Source: Microvirga lotononidis (GTDB lineage Bacteria; Pseudomonadota; Alphaproteobacteria; Rhizobiales; Beijerinckiaceae). Taken from it: a DNA stretch of 64,000 nucleotides. The notes under the pieces are model-generated. The model did not search any database, was not told where the DNA came from, and worked only from the letters and a program-made list of their open reading frames with translations. This document shows positions 46,890 to 55,679 of the stretch, one piece after another (the stretch's first letter is position 1; each line of letters opens with the position of its first letter). Made by a program: the position numbers and the translations under genes. The DNA is taken from NCBI RefSeq assembly GCF_034627025.1, contig NZ_CP141048.1, forward strand, positions 4,478,001-4,542,000, given 5' to 3'.

Positions 46890-47402
46890 ATGAGGGCAGT
46901 TCCGGTGACGGATATCAATTCCGCTACGAGTTTGTCGCTCGTCTCGACCGTGAGCGGGGAGCATGGAAGTCCCTGCACGAAGCGCATCCAGGAGCTGGAA
47001 GAACGCGTTGCCAGGCTTCGCGCCGAACTTGACGACGCCACGGCGGCTTTGGAGCTTGAGAAGGCCCGGACGCCGGTGCCTGGCGACTTCGTTCGCTGCC
47101 CCCTTACCCACTTCTTCGGGCAGGTCACCAGGGTCACACCCCGGCCCAATGGCAGGCCGTGGGTGGAGATCGTCCCCTATCTCGGCCCGAACCTGCCGGG
47201 CCACTCATCCATGGACCTGTTCGACAGCTGGGAACTGATCGATGCGCCGGCGGACGAGGCTGCCGAGGGTTCCGCGAGGCTGCCGATGATCGCGCCCTTC
47301 ATGCCGAGGACGACCGCTCTGCTCACGTCGCACTCCGAAGAGGTCGAGGTGGAAGAAGCGCTCAAGCAGCTTTGGGCGCCTGCGAACCGGGTCACGTCGT
47401 AG
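46890..47402 (+). CDS. Hypothetical protein with coiled coil
   Basis: A 170-residue protein. An N-terminal coiled coil (KRIQELEERVARLRAELDDA, about 32-51 and on) precedes a compact domain (GDFVRCPLTHFFGQVTRVTP, WVEIVPYLGPNLPGH). No known family. GGAGGGCCGTC lies directly before the ATG at 46890, which is why that start is preferred to the ATG at 46869. Confidence 0.6.
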   Translation: MRAVPVTDINSATSLSLVSTVSGEHGSPCTKRIQELEERVARLRAELDDATAALELEKARTPVPGDFVRCPLTHFFGQVTRVTPRPNGRPWVEIVPYLGPNLPGHSSMDLFDSWELIDAPADEAAEGSARLPMIAPFMPRTTALLTSHSEEVEVEEALKQLWAPANRVTS

Positions 47403-47570
47403 CGCCGACTCCGGAGAACATCGCCTGCAACAATTCCAAGTATGTCGCGTTGGCCCTGCGGCTTCGCCGCCTGCGAAGCCTGAACGCGTGGCATGCGGGA
47501 AGCCTGACTGTGTATGCCCTTCCCCTCGTCTGCCACCGTATCAAAAGCGCTCGAGCAAGGGATGACAGCC

Positions 47571-49847
47571 ATGGCAGACGATGGGCAGAGTGTACGCCTT
47601 CAGGTCGCGAACGCCCGGCCGGACGATTCCGGCCGTGGACTTGCGCGCATAAGCCGCCAAGCCCTCGCCGAGATCGGCATCCAGGAGGGCCAAGCCATCG
47701 AAATCGTCGGCAAGCGTCACACCACCGCCATCGCCGTCTCCCCCTATCCCGAGGATGAAGGCCTGAACATCATTCGCCTCGACGGTCTGCAGCGCGTCAA
47801 TGCGGGCGTGGGCAGTGGCGATCACGTAGAGGTGAAGCGGGCGGAGGTTCGCCCGGCAACCCGGGTCGTGCTTGCTCCGGCCCAGAAGGGACTGCGTCTT
47901 CAAGGCTCGGGCGATGCCCTGAAGAGAACCTTCTACCAGCGTCCCCTGGCGGCAGGCGACGTGATTTCCACTTCGGTCTATTCGCAACGCTCGTCCGGCC
48001 AGCGGCTGCCGGAGGAAATGCGTGGCTTCCTCAACATTCCCGCCTACGGGCTCCAGGAAATCCGCCTTGTCGTGGTCTCGACCCAGCCGCGCGGCATCGT
48101 ACATGTGACGGCCGAAACCGAGATCGAGCTGCGCCCGCAATTCGAGGAGCCGCGGGAGGCGCGCCGCGCCGATGTGACCTATGACGATATCGGCGGCCTC
48201 GGCAGCACGGTCGATCAGGTGCGCGAGATGGTGGAACTGCCGCTTCGCCACCCGGAGCTCTTCCAGCGCCTCGGCATCGATCCCCCGAAGGGCGTCTTGC
48301 TCTACGGACCTCCCGGCACGGGCAAGACCAGGCTCGCGCGGGCCGTCGCCAACGAGACGGAGGCGCAGTTCTTCCACATTGCCGGTCCCGAGATCATGGG
48401 AAGCCACTATGGCGAGTCGGAGCAGCGGCTGCGGCAGGTTTTCCAGGAAGCGCAGCAGAACGCCCCCGCGATCATCTTCATCGACGAGATCGACAGCATC
48501 GCGCCCAAGCGCGAAGAGGTCACGGGAGAAGTCGAGCGGCGGATCGTGGCCCAGCTGCTCACGCTCATGGACGGCCTGGAGCCGCGCCAGAACATCGTGG
48601 TCATCGGTGCGACGAACCGGCGCGAAGCGATCGACGAGGCTCTCCGCCGCCCGGGCCGCTTCGACCGGGAGATCGTGATCGGCGTGCCGGATGAACTGGG
48701 GCGCCGGGAAATACTCGGCATCCATACCCGGGGCATGCCCCTGGGCGAGGACGTGGATCTGGAAGACATCGCCCGCACGACCTATGGTTTCGTCGGGGCC
48801 GATCTGGCCGCCCTCGCCCGCGAGGCCGCCATGGATTCCCTGCGGCGCATCCTGCCCGGCATCAATCTCAAGGACGGGATCCCGTCCAACGTGCTCGAGA
48901 GCCTGCAGGTGACGCGTCAGGACTTCATGAACGCCATGAAGCGCGTTCAGCCCTCGGCCTTGCGCGAAATCATGATCCAAGTGCCCAACGTGACCTGGGA
49001 CGATATCGGCGGGGTCGAAGAGGCCCGCACCCGGTTGCGCGAGGGGGTGGAACTGCCTCTCAAGAGCCCGGAATCCTTCCGCCGCCTCGGCATTCGCCCG
49101 GCCAAGGGATTTCTCCTGTTCGGGCCTCCCGGCACCGGCAAGACGCTTTTGGCGAAAGCCGTCGCCCGTGAGGCCCAGGCCAATTTCGTGGCGACGAAAT
49201 CCTCCGACCTTCTTTCGAAATGGTATGGCGAATCCGAGCAGCAGGTGTCCCGCCTCTTCGCCCGGGCCCGTCAGGTCGCGCCGACCGTGATCTTCATCGA
49301 TGAGATCGACTCCCTTGCTCCGGTCCGCGGCGGCGGCCTGGGCGAGCCTGCGGTGACGGAGAGGGTCGTCAACACGATCCTGGCGGAAATGGACGGCCTC
49401 GAGGAGTTGCAGGGCGTCGTCGTCATGGCGGCCACGAACAGACCGAACCTCATAGACCCGGCCCTGCTCCGCCCGGGGCGTTTCGACGAGTTGATCTACG
49501 TCCCGGTTCCCGATGCGCAGGGACGTCGCCATATCCTGGGGATCCACACCAAGGCGATGCCGCTCGGCCCGGACGTGGATCTCGATGCGATTGCGGAGCG
49601 GACAAGCCGCTTCACAGGAGCGGACCTCGAGGATCTCACCCGTCGTGCCGGCCTTCTCGCCTTAAGGGAATCGCTCCAGGCGGAGCACGTGACCATGGCC
49701 CATTTCGAACAGGCTCTGCGCGAAACCCGCCCCTCCGTCACACCGGAAATGGAGCGGGAATACGAGGACATGCTGCGGACTCTCAAGCAGGAAGGCCCTC
49801 AGCGTCAGTCCATCGGCTTCCTTCCGCTGAGACAGGCGGCCGAGTAG
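47571..49847 (+). CDS. CDC48/VAT-type double-AAA+ ATPase
   Basis: A 758-residue protein with the exact domain order of archaeal VAT and eukaryotic CDC48/p97: an N domain (about 1-190, beginning VRLQVANARPDDSGRGLARI), AAA D1 with Walker A GPPGTGKTRLARAVA (from 246) and Walker B IIFIDEIDS, and AAA D2 with GPPGTGKTLLAKAVA (from 518) and VIFIDEIDS. Both second-region arginine motifs (RRPGRFDRE, LRPGRFDEL) are present. It should form a hexameric unfoldase. Such genes are rare in bacteria but recur in some Rhizobiales and were probably acquired from archaea. The ATG at 47571 has AAGGG nine bases upstream. No proteasome or adaptor gene is adjacent. Confidence 0.93.
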   Translation: MADDGQSVRLQVANARPDDSGRGLARISRQALAEIGIQEGQAIEIVGKRHTTAIAVSPYPEDEGLNIIRLDGLQRVNAGVGSGDHVEVKRAEVRPATRVVLAPAQKGLRLQGSGDALKRTFYQRPLAAGDVISTSVYSQRSSGQRLPEEMRGFLNIPAYGLQEIRLVVVSTQPRGIVHVTAETEIELRPQFEEPREARRADVTYDDIGGLGSTVDQVREMVELPLRHPELFQRLGIDPPKGVLLYGPPGTGKTRLARAVANETEAQFFHIAGPEIMGSHYGESEQRLRQVFQEAQQNAPAIIFIDEIDSIAPKREEVTGEVERRIVAQLLTLMDGLEPRQNIVVIGATNRREAIDEALRRPGRFDREIVIGVPDELGRREILGIHTRGMPLGEDVDLEDIARTTYGFVGADLAALAREAAMDSLRRILPGINLKDGIPSNVLESLQVTRQDFMNAMKRVQPSALREIMIQVPNVTWDDIGGVEEARTRLREGVELPLKSPESFRRLGIRPAKGFLLFGPPGTGKTLLAKAVAREAQANFVATKSSDLLSKWYGESEQQVSRLFARARQVAPTVIFIDEIDSLAPVRGGGLGEPAVTERVVNTILAEMDGLEELQGVVVMAATNRPNLIDPALLRPGRFDELIYVPVPDAQGRRHILGIHTKAMPLGPDVDLDAIAERTSRFTGADLEDLTRRAGLLALRESLQAEHVTMAHFEQALRETRPSVTPEMEREYEDMLRTLKQEGPQRQSIGFLPLRQAAE

Positions 49848-49866
49848 GTCCGGATCGCTACCATCA

Positions 49867-49903
49867 AAAACCCGATGGCACGCCGTCTATGCCATCGGGT
49901 TTT
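49867..49903. terminator. Terminator after CDC48-like gene
   Basis: Arms AAAACCCGATGGCA (49867-49880) and TGCCATCGGGTTTT (49890-49903), 9-base loop. The stem is perfect, and both ends have A/T runs, so it can work in both directions. Confidence 0.85.
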
Positions 49904-49918
49904 CTTGATTCTCTCATG

Positions 49919-49946
49919 AAAAAAGCGCGGGCGTTGCCGCCCGCGC
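49919..49946 (-). terminator. Terminator of the repeat-protein gene (minus strand)
   Basis: Arms GCGCGGGCG (49925-49933) and CGCCCGCGC (49938-49946), loop TTGC; on the minus strand the stem is followed by six T (49924-49919). It lies just after the stop at 49968. Confidence 0.85.
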
Positions 49947-49967
49947 CTTTCATGGATTGTTTCGGGC

Positions 49968-50405
49968 TTAGTAGCCGCAGGCGACGGGAATGCGGGTATC
50001 CCGGGTGTTCGGGTCCAGAACCGTCCGGCAAGGCACGCCATTCACCGTGCGGATCTCATGCGGAGCCGCATAGGGATCGGGCGAGCCCATCGGCACGGGA
50101 GCTACCATCATGGGACCAACCGGTGCGGGAGCAATGCTGCCCGTCGAGACCACGTCGCCACCCACCGGCGCAACGACGCTGCTCACCTGACCGGCACAAG
50201 CGATCGGGATACGCGAGCTTCGATTGCTTGGGTCGAGCACCGTGCGGCAAGGCACGCCGTTGAAATAGCGGATCTCATGCGGAGCGGCCTCCGGGAAGAG
50301 CGAGCCGGGCGTTCCGGAAATCGCCGGAGAGGACTGCGCCAACGCAGCACCCATGCCGCTAAGAACCATAAATCCAGCGCCAGCGAAAATCGCGAGCTTC
50401 TTCAT
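49968..50405 (-). CDS. Exported protein with two internal repeats
   Basis: A 145-residue product with a Sec signal (MKKLAIFAGAGFMVLSGMGA...LAQ). The mature chain consists of two copies of a 32-residue unit, APHEIRYFNGVPCRTVLDPS...IPIACAG and APHEIRTVNGVPCRTVLDPN...IPVACGY, separated by a Pro/Val-rich linker. Each copy has two cysteines, so one disulfide per unit is likely. GGAG precedes the ATG at 50405. The gene ends at a strong terminator and has a sigma-EcfG-like promoter. No known family is recognised. Confidence 0.7.
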   Translation of the reverse strand: MKKLAIFAGAGFMVLSGMGAALAQSSPAISGTPGSLFPEAAPHEIRYFNGVPCRTVLDPSNRSSRIPIACAGQVSSVVAPVGGDVVSTGSIAPAPVGPMMVAPVPMGSPDPYAAPHEIRTVNGVPCRTVLDPNTRDTRIPVACGY

Positions 50406-50461
50406 CGGTGTCTCCAGTGCTTTCATTGAGGATGGCTGTTCGCCACGCAAGACACAGGCTA

Positions 50462-50486
50462 AACGCATGGGAAGCAATTCGTTTCC
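50462..50486 (-). promoter_or_regulatory. Sigma-EcfG-like promoter (one mismatch)
   Basis: On the minus strand GGAAA (50486-50482), 16 bases, then CGTT (50465-50462). It differs from GGAAC by one base and lies about 57 bases before the start at 50405. Confidence 0.35.
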
Positions 50487-50671
50487 AACCGTAATTGGAC
50501 CACACAGAGTTGTGATTGTCGCACATGAATAAAGCACAGCTTCGTCAACGTTAAGCTTGAGAGTGAAGACCTGCGAGAAATATTCAAATACTTACTTACA
50601 AATATAGCACTATTAATCGTCATACACTTTAGCTATTCAAAATTTCGGCGCAGCCGGATACCGATTTGCCG

Positions 50672-51559
50672 CTACCTGGGACTTCGCTGATGCCTGGTGG
50701 CCAGCCAAAGCCCGGCCGCGACGCCGGCGAGTCCGAGCAAGACACCGGGTGTCAACGGTTCACCGAGAAGCCAGACACCGAGCAGCGCCGCCGTGATCGG
50801 GCTCAGCGACAGGAACACCGTCACTCGGGTCGGGGTCGTATGCTTGAGCGCCCAAAGCCAGAGGACATAGCCGACACCACTCGACACGCCGATGAACAGA
50901 ACCGCGCCCCACGCTGATGAAGCAAGGCGCAGTTCCTGGGTAAAGAGCCCTTCAACTCCGGCAGGGCCCGCCAGAAAGACCACAGAGGCCAGCATGGCCC
51001 AAGCCCCGACGGGCAGGGTCGGGTAACGGGCGAGATAAGGTCGATACAGCACGGAGCACAGGGCGCCGCACAGAGCGGCAGAGAGCACCAGCAGAACCCC
51101 CAGCCATTCACCGGTCGCGCTCTGCACAGCGAGCCCCTCGCCCAGGGCCACGCCGACCCCGATGATCGTTAGGACAACACCGGCGACTTTGGTCCCGCTG
51201 AGATTCTCGCGGCCCGATACAGCCGCGATGATCATGGTCATCAGTGGAAAGGTCGAGAACAGGAGCGCCGCTCGGGTGGGCGGGATGAACCGGAGCCCAA
51301 GGTTCAACAGCGCGATCAGAATCCCGAACTGCACGATGCCGAGCCCCATGACGACCAGCAGGTCGCGAACGGCGAACCGGACCCGCGCGCTCATCAGCAA
51401 GGGCGGAACAAGGCAGAGAACCGCAATGGCGTAGCGCAGGAAAGCCAGCGATGCCGGGCCGATCTCCTGGACGACGAAGCGCGTCGCCACCATGGCGGCG
51501 CCGACCTGAACGCCCGTCGCGGCGGCCGCCATCAGGGCAAGCGCCTCCCGGCGCCTCAC
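50672..51559 (-). CDS. EamA family (DMT) transporter
   Basis: A 295-residue integral membrane protein with ten hydrophobic segments in two EamA repeats: the first half ends near ALGEGLAVQSATGEW, the second carries SPITAALLGVWLLGEPLTPGV. The family exports metabolites such as amino acids or nucleobases. The GTG at 51559 overlaps the stop of the MarR-GNAT gene by four bases (GTGA); an ATG nine codons on is the alternative. So the regulator and transporter form one unit and the MarR domain may control export. Confidence 0.87.
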   Translation of the reverse strand: MRRREALALMAAAATGVQVGAAMVATRFVVQEIGPASLAFLRYAIAVLCLVPPLLMSARVRFAVRDLLVVMGLGIVQFGILIALLNLGLRFIPPTRAALLFSTFPLMTMIIAAVSGRENLSGTKVAGVVLTIIGVGVALGEGLAVQSATGEWLGVLLVLSAALCGALCSVLYRPYLARYPTLPVGAWAMLASVVFLAGPAGVEGLFTQELRLASSAWGAVLFIGVSSGVGYVLWLWALKHTTPTRVTVFLSLSPITAALLGVWLLGEPLTPGVLLGLAGVAAGLWLATRHQRSPR

Positions 51560-52494
51560 AGAGCGAGATCCCAGGTCTGCCCGACGAGATCCTTTCCGAA
51601 GGAATGATGCCCCTCTTCCTTCACCAGCGTGAAGCCCGCTGCCCGATAGATGCTGCACGCTGCCACGAGCACATCGTTCGTCCACAGGGTCAACGTCTTG
51701 TAGCCCTTCGCCTTGGCAAAGCTGATGCACTCGTCGACCAGTCTTCTGCCGAGGCCGAGCCCTCTGGCCGAAGGCTCCACATAGAGCAGCCGGAGCTTCG
51801 CGACCTGATCGGAAGCGCGCACGAGAAAGACACTGCCGATGATCTCTCCATGCCGCTCGGCGATCCAGCAGCGTTCCCATTGCGGGTCGAAATTCTTGAC
51901 GAAGACCGCGGCAATCTCAGCCACCAAAGCCTCGAAGGTTTCGTCCCAACCATATTCCTGGGCGTACAGAAGCCCCTGTCGGTGCGCGATCCAGCCGATA
52001 TCTCCGATCCGGTGTGGGCGCAGGCTGTAGGGAGGATCAGATCTCGAACCATCGCCGATCAGACGTTCAACCGTGGCCATGGATTGGACGAGTTGCTCCC
52101 GCTCGCCGGACGAGAGTTCCGACAGCATGGCGGCCACCTGGATCGCGGAAGCCTGGTTCAGCGGCGCGAATGCGGCAAGGCCCTTTTCCGTCAGGGATAA
52201 GAGAAATTGGCGCCTGTCATCCTTGGAGGGGGAGCGCCGAAGCAGGCCTTTTGCGTCGAACCGCTTCAGCAGGCGGCTGAGATAGCCGGCATCGAGGCCG
52301 AGCTCTCGCCCCAGATCGGCGGCCGTCACCGGGTCGCGGTGGGCGAGTTCGTAGAGCACGCGCGCTTCCGTCAGCGAGAATGCACTCTCCAACAACCCCT
52401 CGTTCAGAAGGCCGATTTGGCGCGTGTAGAAGCGGTTGAAGCTTCTGACCTTCTCGATCTGCTCGTCCGTGGGCAAATTCGGCATGTGCGACAT
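51556..52494 (-). CDS. MarR regulator fused to a GNAT acetyltransferase
   Basis: A 312-residue fusion. Residues about 20-150 are a MarR winged helix (SLTEARVLYELAHRDPVTAADLG, then the recognition helix DAGYLSRLLKRFDAKGL and the wing SPSKDDRRQFLLSL). Residues about 165-312 are a GNAT domain with the acetyl-CoA loop in SARGLGLGRRLVDECISFA. Such fusions are a known class and may acetylate a drug or metabolite while sensing it. GGGAGG lies five bases before the ATG at 52494. A palindromic site at 52527 just upstream is a candidate operator. EamA follows by overlap. Confidence 0.93.
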   Translation of the reverse strand: MSHMPNLPTDEQIEKVRSFNRFYTRQIGLLNEGLLESAFSLTEARVLYELAHRDPVTAADLGRELGLDAGYLSRLLKRFDAKGLLRRSPSKDDRRQFLLSLTEKGLAAFAPLNQASAIQVAAMLSELSSGEREQLVQSMATVERLIGDGSRSDPPYSLRPHRIGDIGWIAHRQGLLYAQEYGWDETFEALVAEIAAVFVKNFDPQWERCWIAERHGEIIGSVFLVRASDQVAKLRLLYVEPSARGLGLGRRLVDECISFAKAKGYKTLTLWTNDVLVAACSIYRAAGFTLVKEEGHHSFGKDLVGQTWDLAL

Positions 52495-52526
52495 GGCGGC
52501 CTCCCACGGAAGATTCTCGCCAATTA

Positions 52527-52539
52527 TTGACTTAGTCAA
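52527..52539. promoter_or_regulatory. Candidate MarR operator
   Basis: TTGAC-TTA-GTCAA (52527-52539) is a perfect palindrome with a 3-base centre, 33 bases before the MarR-GNAT start. On the minus strand the TTGACT can also serve as a -35 element, so binding would block transcription. The site form matches common MarR operators. Confidence 0.55.
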
Positions 52540-52610
52540 CTATTTTCGCGATCGGCAAAGCCTGTTGCAACTTGCCTCATGACGTCATGTTCGGCCCTGT
52601 GCCGGTGGCC

Positions 52611-52690
52611 TCGATCGGAGAGGCACGGCGCTTTTCAGCGCCGGGATGGCCGGAGATGATCCTCGGATCAAGTCCGGGGACGGCCATGAC
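52611..52690. repeat. Intergenic repeat, family A (degenerate copy 5)
   Basis: ATGGCCGG (52647-52654) and CGGCCATGAC (52681-52690) flank an inner imperfect hairpin, CCTCGGA/TCCGGGG, at about 52661-52679. It is the most diverged copy of the family seen here and lies between the MarR gene and the dpp operon end. Confidence 0.45.
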
Positions 52691-52710
52691 GGGGCGGATG
52701 CTCGTCCCGC

Positions 52711-53715
52711 TCACGCAGCCGCGTCGATGGCCAGACGTCCCTCATGGATTGCGTGGCAGGCCACTCCCCCGACCAGGGGCGGGATTTCGGCCCGGCACCG
52801 CTCGTTGGCGAAGGGACAGCGCGGGTTGAAGGTGCAGCCGGTCGGCGGGTTGATGGGGTTGGGGATCTCGCCGCGCACGGGGATGCGCTGGCGCCCGGTC
52901 ATCCCGATATCCGGCACCGCATCCAGCAGCATGCGGGTATAGGGATGCTTCGGATGGGCGAAGAGCTCGCGGCCATTGGAGATCTCCACGATGCGTCCGA
53001 GATACATCACGCCGATGCGGCTCGCCATATGGCGCACGACAGCGAGGTTGTGGCTGATGAACAGGTAGGTCAGCCCGAGGCGATCCTGCAGGTCGCGCAT
53101 GAGGTTGAGGATCTGCGCCTGGACCGACACGTCCAGCGCGGAGGTCGGCTCGTCGCAGACGATGAACTCCGCGTTGGATGCAAGAGCGCGTGCGATGGCG
53201 ATGCGCTGACGCTGACCACCGGAGAATTCATGCGGGTATTTGCGGCCGTCCGCCGGATGCAATCCGACCAGCGACAGGAGCTCACCCACCCGGTCTGCGA
53301 TGTCCTTCTCGCTCTCGATCAGGTGAAAAGCCCGGATCGGCTCGGCGACGATGCGGTCGACCTGCCAGCGCGGGTTGAGGCTTGCATAGGGGTCCTGGAA
53401 GATCATCTGGATGCGGCGCCGCAGGCGCTGGCGCTCGGCAGACGCGGCCCTGCTCGACATGGAGACGCCGTCGATCATCACCTCTCCGCTCGTGGGCGGC
53501 AGGAGACCGACGACCATCCGCGCCACCGTCGACTTGCCCGAGCCGGATTCGCCGACGAGAGCGAAGGTCTCACCCTTGGCGATGCTGAAGGAAACGCCGT
53601 CGACCGCCTTCAGGTATTGCTTCTCTCCGCCCTCGAGAACTCGGTTGAGCCAGGGCTTGGAAACGTCGAACACACGGCGCAGGTCTTTGACTTCGACATA
53701 AGAGTTCTCGGTCAC
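52711..53715 (-). CDS. dppF: Peptide ABC transporter ATPase (DppF-like)
   Basis: A 334-residue ABC ATPase. Walker A is LVGESGSGKSTVARMV, the signature FSGGQRQRIAIARAL, Walker B FIVCDEPTSALDVS, and the C-terminal oligopeptide extension carries the Cys-rich GCTFNPRCPFANERC. The GTG at 53715 overlaps the dppD-like stop by four bases. It is the last gene of the uptake operon. Confidence 0.93.
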   Translation of the reverse strand: MTENSYVEVKDLRRVFDVSKPWLNRVLEGGEKQYLKAVDGVSFSIAKGETFALVGESGSGKSTVARMVVGLLPPTSGEVMIDGVSMSSRAASAERQRLRRRIQMIFQDPYASLNPRWQVDRIVAEPIRAFHLIESEKDIADRVGELLSLVGLHPADGRKYPHEFSGGQRQRIAIARALASNAEFIVCDEPTSALDVSVQAQILNLMRDLQDRLGLTYLFISHNLAVVRHMASRIGVMYLGRIVEISNGRELFAHPKHPYTRMLLDAVPDIGMTGRQRIPVRGEIPNPINPPTGCTFNPRCPFANERCRAEIPPLVGGVACHAIHEGRLAIDAAA

Positions 53716-54704
53716 GCGACGGCCTCCGACCGGACGGAAGATTGATCGTAGAGATGGCAGGCGACGCGATGATCGCTGTGCTGGACGGGCTCCGGCCGTT
53801 CGACCCGGCAGCGGTCGAATACATAGGGACAACGCGGGTTGAAGGCGCATCCTGGCGGAATGGCCGAGAGGCGCGGCATCGAGCCGGGGATCTGCACGAG
53901 ACGATCCGTGTCGCTTTCAAGGGATGGAATCGCGCCCATCAGGCCCTTTGCGTAGGGATGAAGCGGGTTTTGCACCACCTCGCGCACGGGCCCGATCTCC
54001 GCGATTCGGCCCGCATACATGACGGCGACCCGATCCGCCGTTTCGGCGATCACGCCCATGTCGTGCGTGACCAGCATGATGGCCGTGCCGTGCTCGCGGC
54101 CGAGCCGCTTCAGCAACGCGATGATCTGCGCCTGGACCGAGACGTCGAGGGCAGTCGTCGGTTCGTCGGCGATAATGAGTTCCGGCTCGGCGCACAGAGC
54201 CAGCGCAATGACGACGCGCTGGCGCATGCCGCCCGAGAATTCATGCGGGTAGCTGTCGATCCGCTTGTCAGGTGCGGGAATGCCGACTTCGGCCAAAAGA
54301 TCGATGGCACGCTTCCTCGCGGCTGCGGACGAGAGATTCGTATGCGTGCGAATGGTCTCGACAAGCTGTTCGCTGACCCGGTAGAGCGGGTTAAGGCTGG
54401 TGAGCGGGTCCTGGAAGATCATGCCGATGCGCTTGCCGCGCACCCTGCGCATCTCCTCCGGCGGCAGATTGTCGATGCGAAGCCCCGAGAGGAGGACTTC
54501 GCCGCCGGCGATCCGCCCGGGAGGGTCGATGAGGCCGATGACGGCCGATCCCGTCACGGATTTGCCCGCGCCGGATTCGCCGACGACACCGAGCACTTCG
54601 CCCTTCGCGATGTCGAAGGATATGCCGTCGATGGCTTTCAGGACCCCGCGCCGGGTCACGAACTCGACCCGCAGGTCACGAACGGAGAGGACAGGTTGCG
54701 TCAT
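53712..54704 (-). CDS. dppD: Peptide ABC transporter ATPase (DppD-like)
   Basis: A 330-residue ABC ATPase with Walker A VVGESGAGKSVTGSAV, signature FSGGMRQRVVIALAL and Walker B LIIADEPTTALDVS, and the C-terminal GCAFNPRCPYVFDRC motif of the DppD/OppD subfamily. The ATG at 54704 has GAGAGG seven bases upstream. It pairs with the DppF-like ATPase to power the permeases encoded upstream. Confidence 0.93.
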   Translation of the reverse strand: MTQPVLSVRDLRVEFVTRRGVLKAIDGISFDIAKGEVLGVVGESGAGKSVTGSAVIGLIDPPGRIAGGEVLLSGLRIDNLPPEEMRRVRGKRIGMIFQDPLTSLNPLYRVSEQLVETIRTHTNLSSAAARKRAIDLLAEVGIPAPDKRIDSYPHEFSGGMRQRVVIALALCAEPELIIADEPTTALDVSVQAQIIALLKRLGREHGTAIMLVTHDMGVIAETADRVAVMYAGRIAEIGPVREVVQNPLHPYAKGLMGAIPSLESDTDRLVQIPGSMPRLSAIPPGCAFNPRCPYVFDRCRVERPEPVQHSDHRVACHLYDQSSVRSEAVA

Positions 54705-54715
54705 GAGCGATCCTC

Positions 54716-55669
54716 TCATCGCAGCTTCGGATTGAGCGCATCGCGCAGCCAATCACCCAGGAGGTTGATGGCGAGCACCAGCAGCGCGAGGGCGATGCCC
54801 GGAAAGGCGATGATCCACCACTCACCGGAGAATAGGTAATTGTTGCCGATGCGGATGAGAGTGCCGAGCGAAGGCATGGTTTCCGGCATGCCTGTGCCGA
54901 GGAAGGACAGGGTCGCTTCCGTGATGATCGCGAGCGCGAGGTTGATCGTGGCGATGACGAGCACGGGGCCGAGCACATTCGGAAGGACATGCCGGAACAT
55001 GATCACCGGCGCCGGCAGGCCGATGAGCTTCGCGGCGGCGATATAGTCCTTGTTCTTCTCCACCATCACCGAGCCGCGAACCGTGCGGGCATATTGCACC
55101 CAGAAGCTCAGTCCAATGGAGAACACAAGGACGGACAACGTCGTCACGCCGTCGAGCTGCCCACCGAGCACGGACTTCACCACGCCATCCACGAGAAGGG
55201 CAATGAGGATCGCCGGGAATGTGAGCTGCACATCGGCGACGCGCATGATGATCGCGTCCGTGGTGCCGCCCACATAGCCCGCGATGAGCCCGAGCGCGAT
55301 CCCGAGCGTGGCCGAGAAGGCGACGCCCAGGAAGCCGACGGCGAGCGAGATCCGCAGGCCGTAGAGGATGGCCGAGAAGATGTCGCGCCCCTGCTCGTCC
55401 GTGCCGAGCAGGAAAGGCGCCTGCCCTTCCGCATCCCAGAGCGGCGGCAACCGGCTGTTCAGCAGGTCGAGCTGCGCCGGATCGAAGGGATCCTGCGGCG
55501 CGAGGCCGGCGAGAACGGCCGCCGCCATGAACAGGAACCCCACGAAGGCTGCCGCCATCGTCAGCTTCGACCGTTTGAAACTCGCCCAGATGTCGCTGTC
55601 GAAGAAACGGCCCACCCATGTCATCGGCTGCGATTGAGGCGCGGGCGCCGCTTGAACTGCTTCCGCCAT
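54716..55669 (-). CDS. dppC: Peptide ABC transporter permease (DppC-like)
   Basis: A 317-residue inner-membrane permease: a soluble N-terminal tail (about 1-35), a first helix (TMAAAFVGFLFMAAAVLAGL), then the binding-protein-dependent transport domain with LGTDEQGRDIFSAILYG and the EAA-like motif YIAAAKLIGLPAPVIMFRHVLPNV that contacts the ATPases. It starts ten bases after the dppB-like stop. Confidence 0.93.
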   Translation of the reverse strand: MAEAVQAAPAPQSQPMTWVGRFFDSDIWASFKRSKLTMAAAFVGFLFMAAAVLAGLAPQDPFDPAQLDLLNSRLPPLWDAEGQAPFLLGTDEQGRDIFSAILYGLRISLAVGFLGVAFSATLGIALGLIAGYVGGTTDAIIMRVADVQLTFPAILIALLVDGVVKSVLGGQLDGVTTLSVLVFSIGLSFWVQYARTVRGSVMVEKNKDYIAAAKLIGLPAPVIMFRHVLPNVLGPVLVIATINLALAIITEATLSFLGTGMPETMPSLGTLIRIGNNYLFSGEWWIIAFPGIALALLVLAINLLGDWLRDALNPKLR

Positions 55670-55679
55670 CTCCGCCTCC

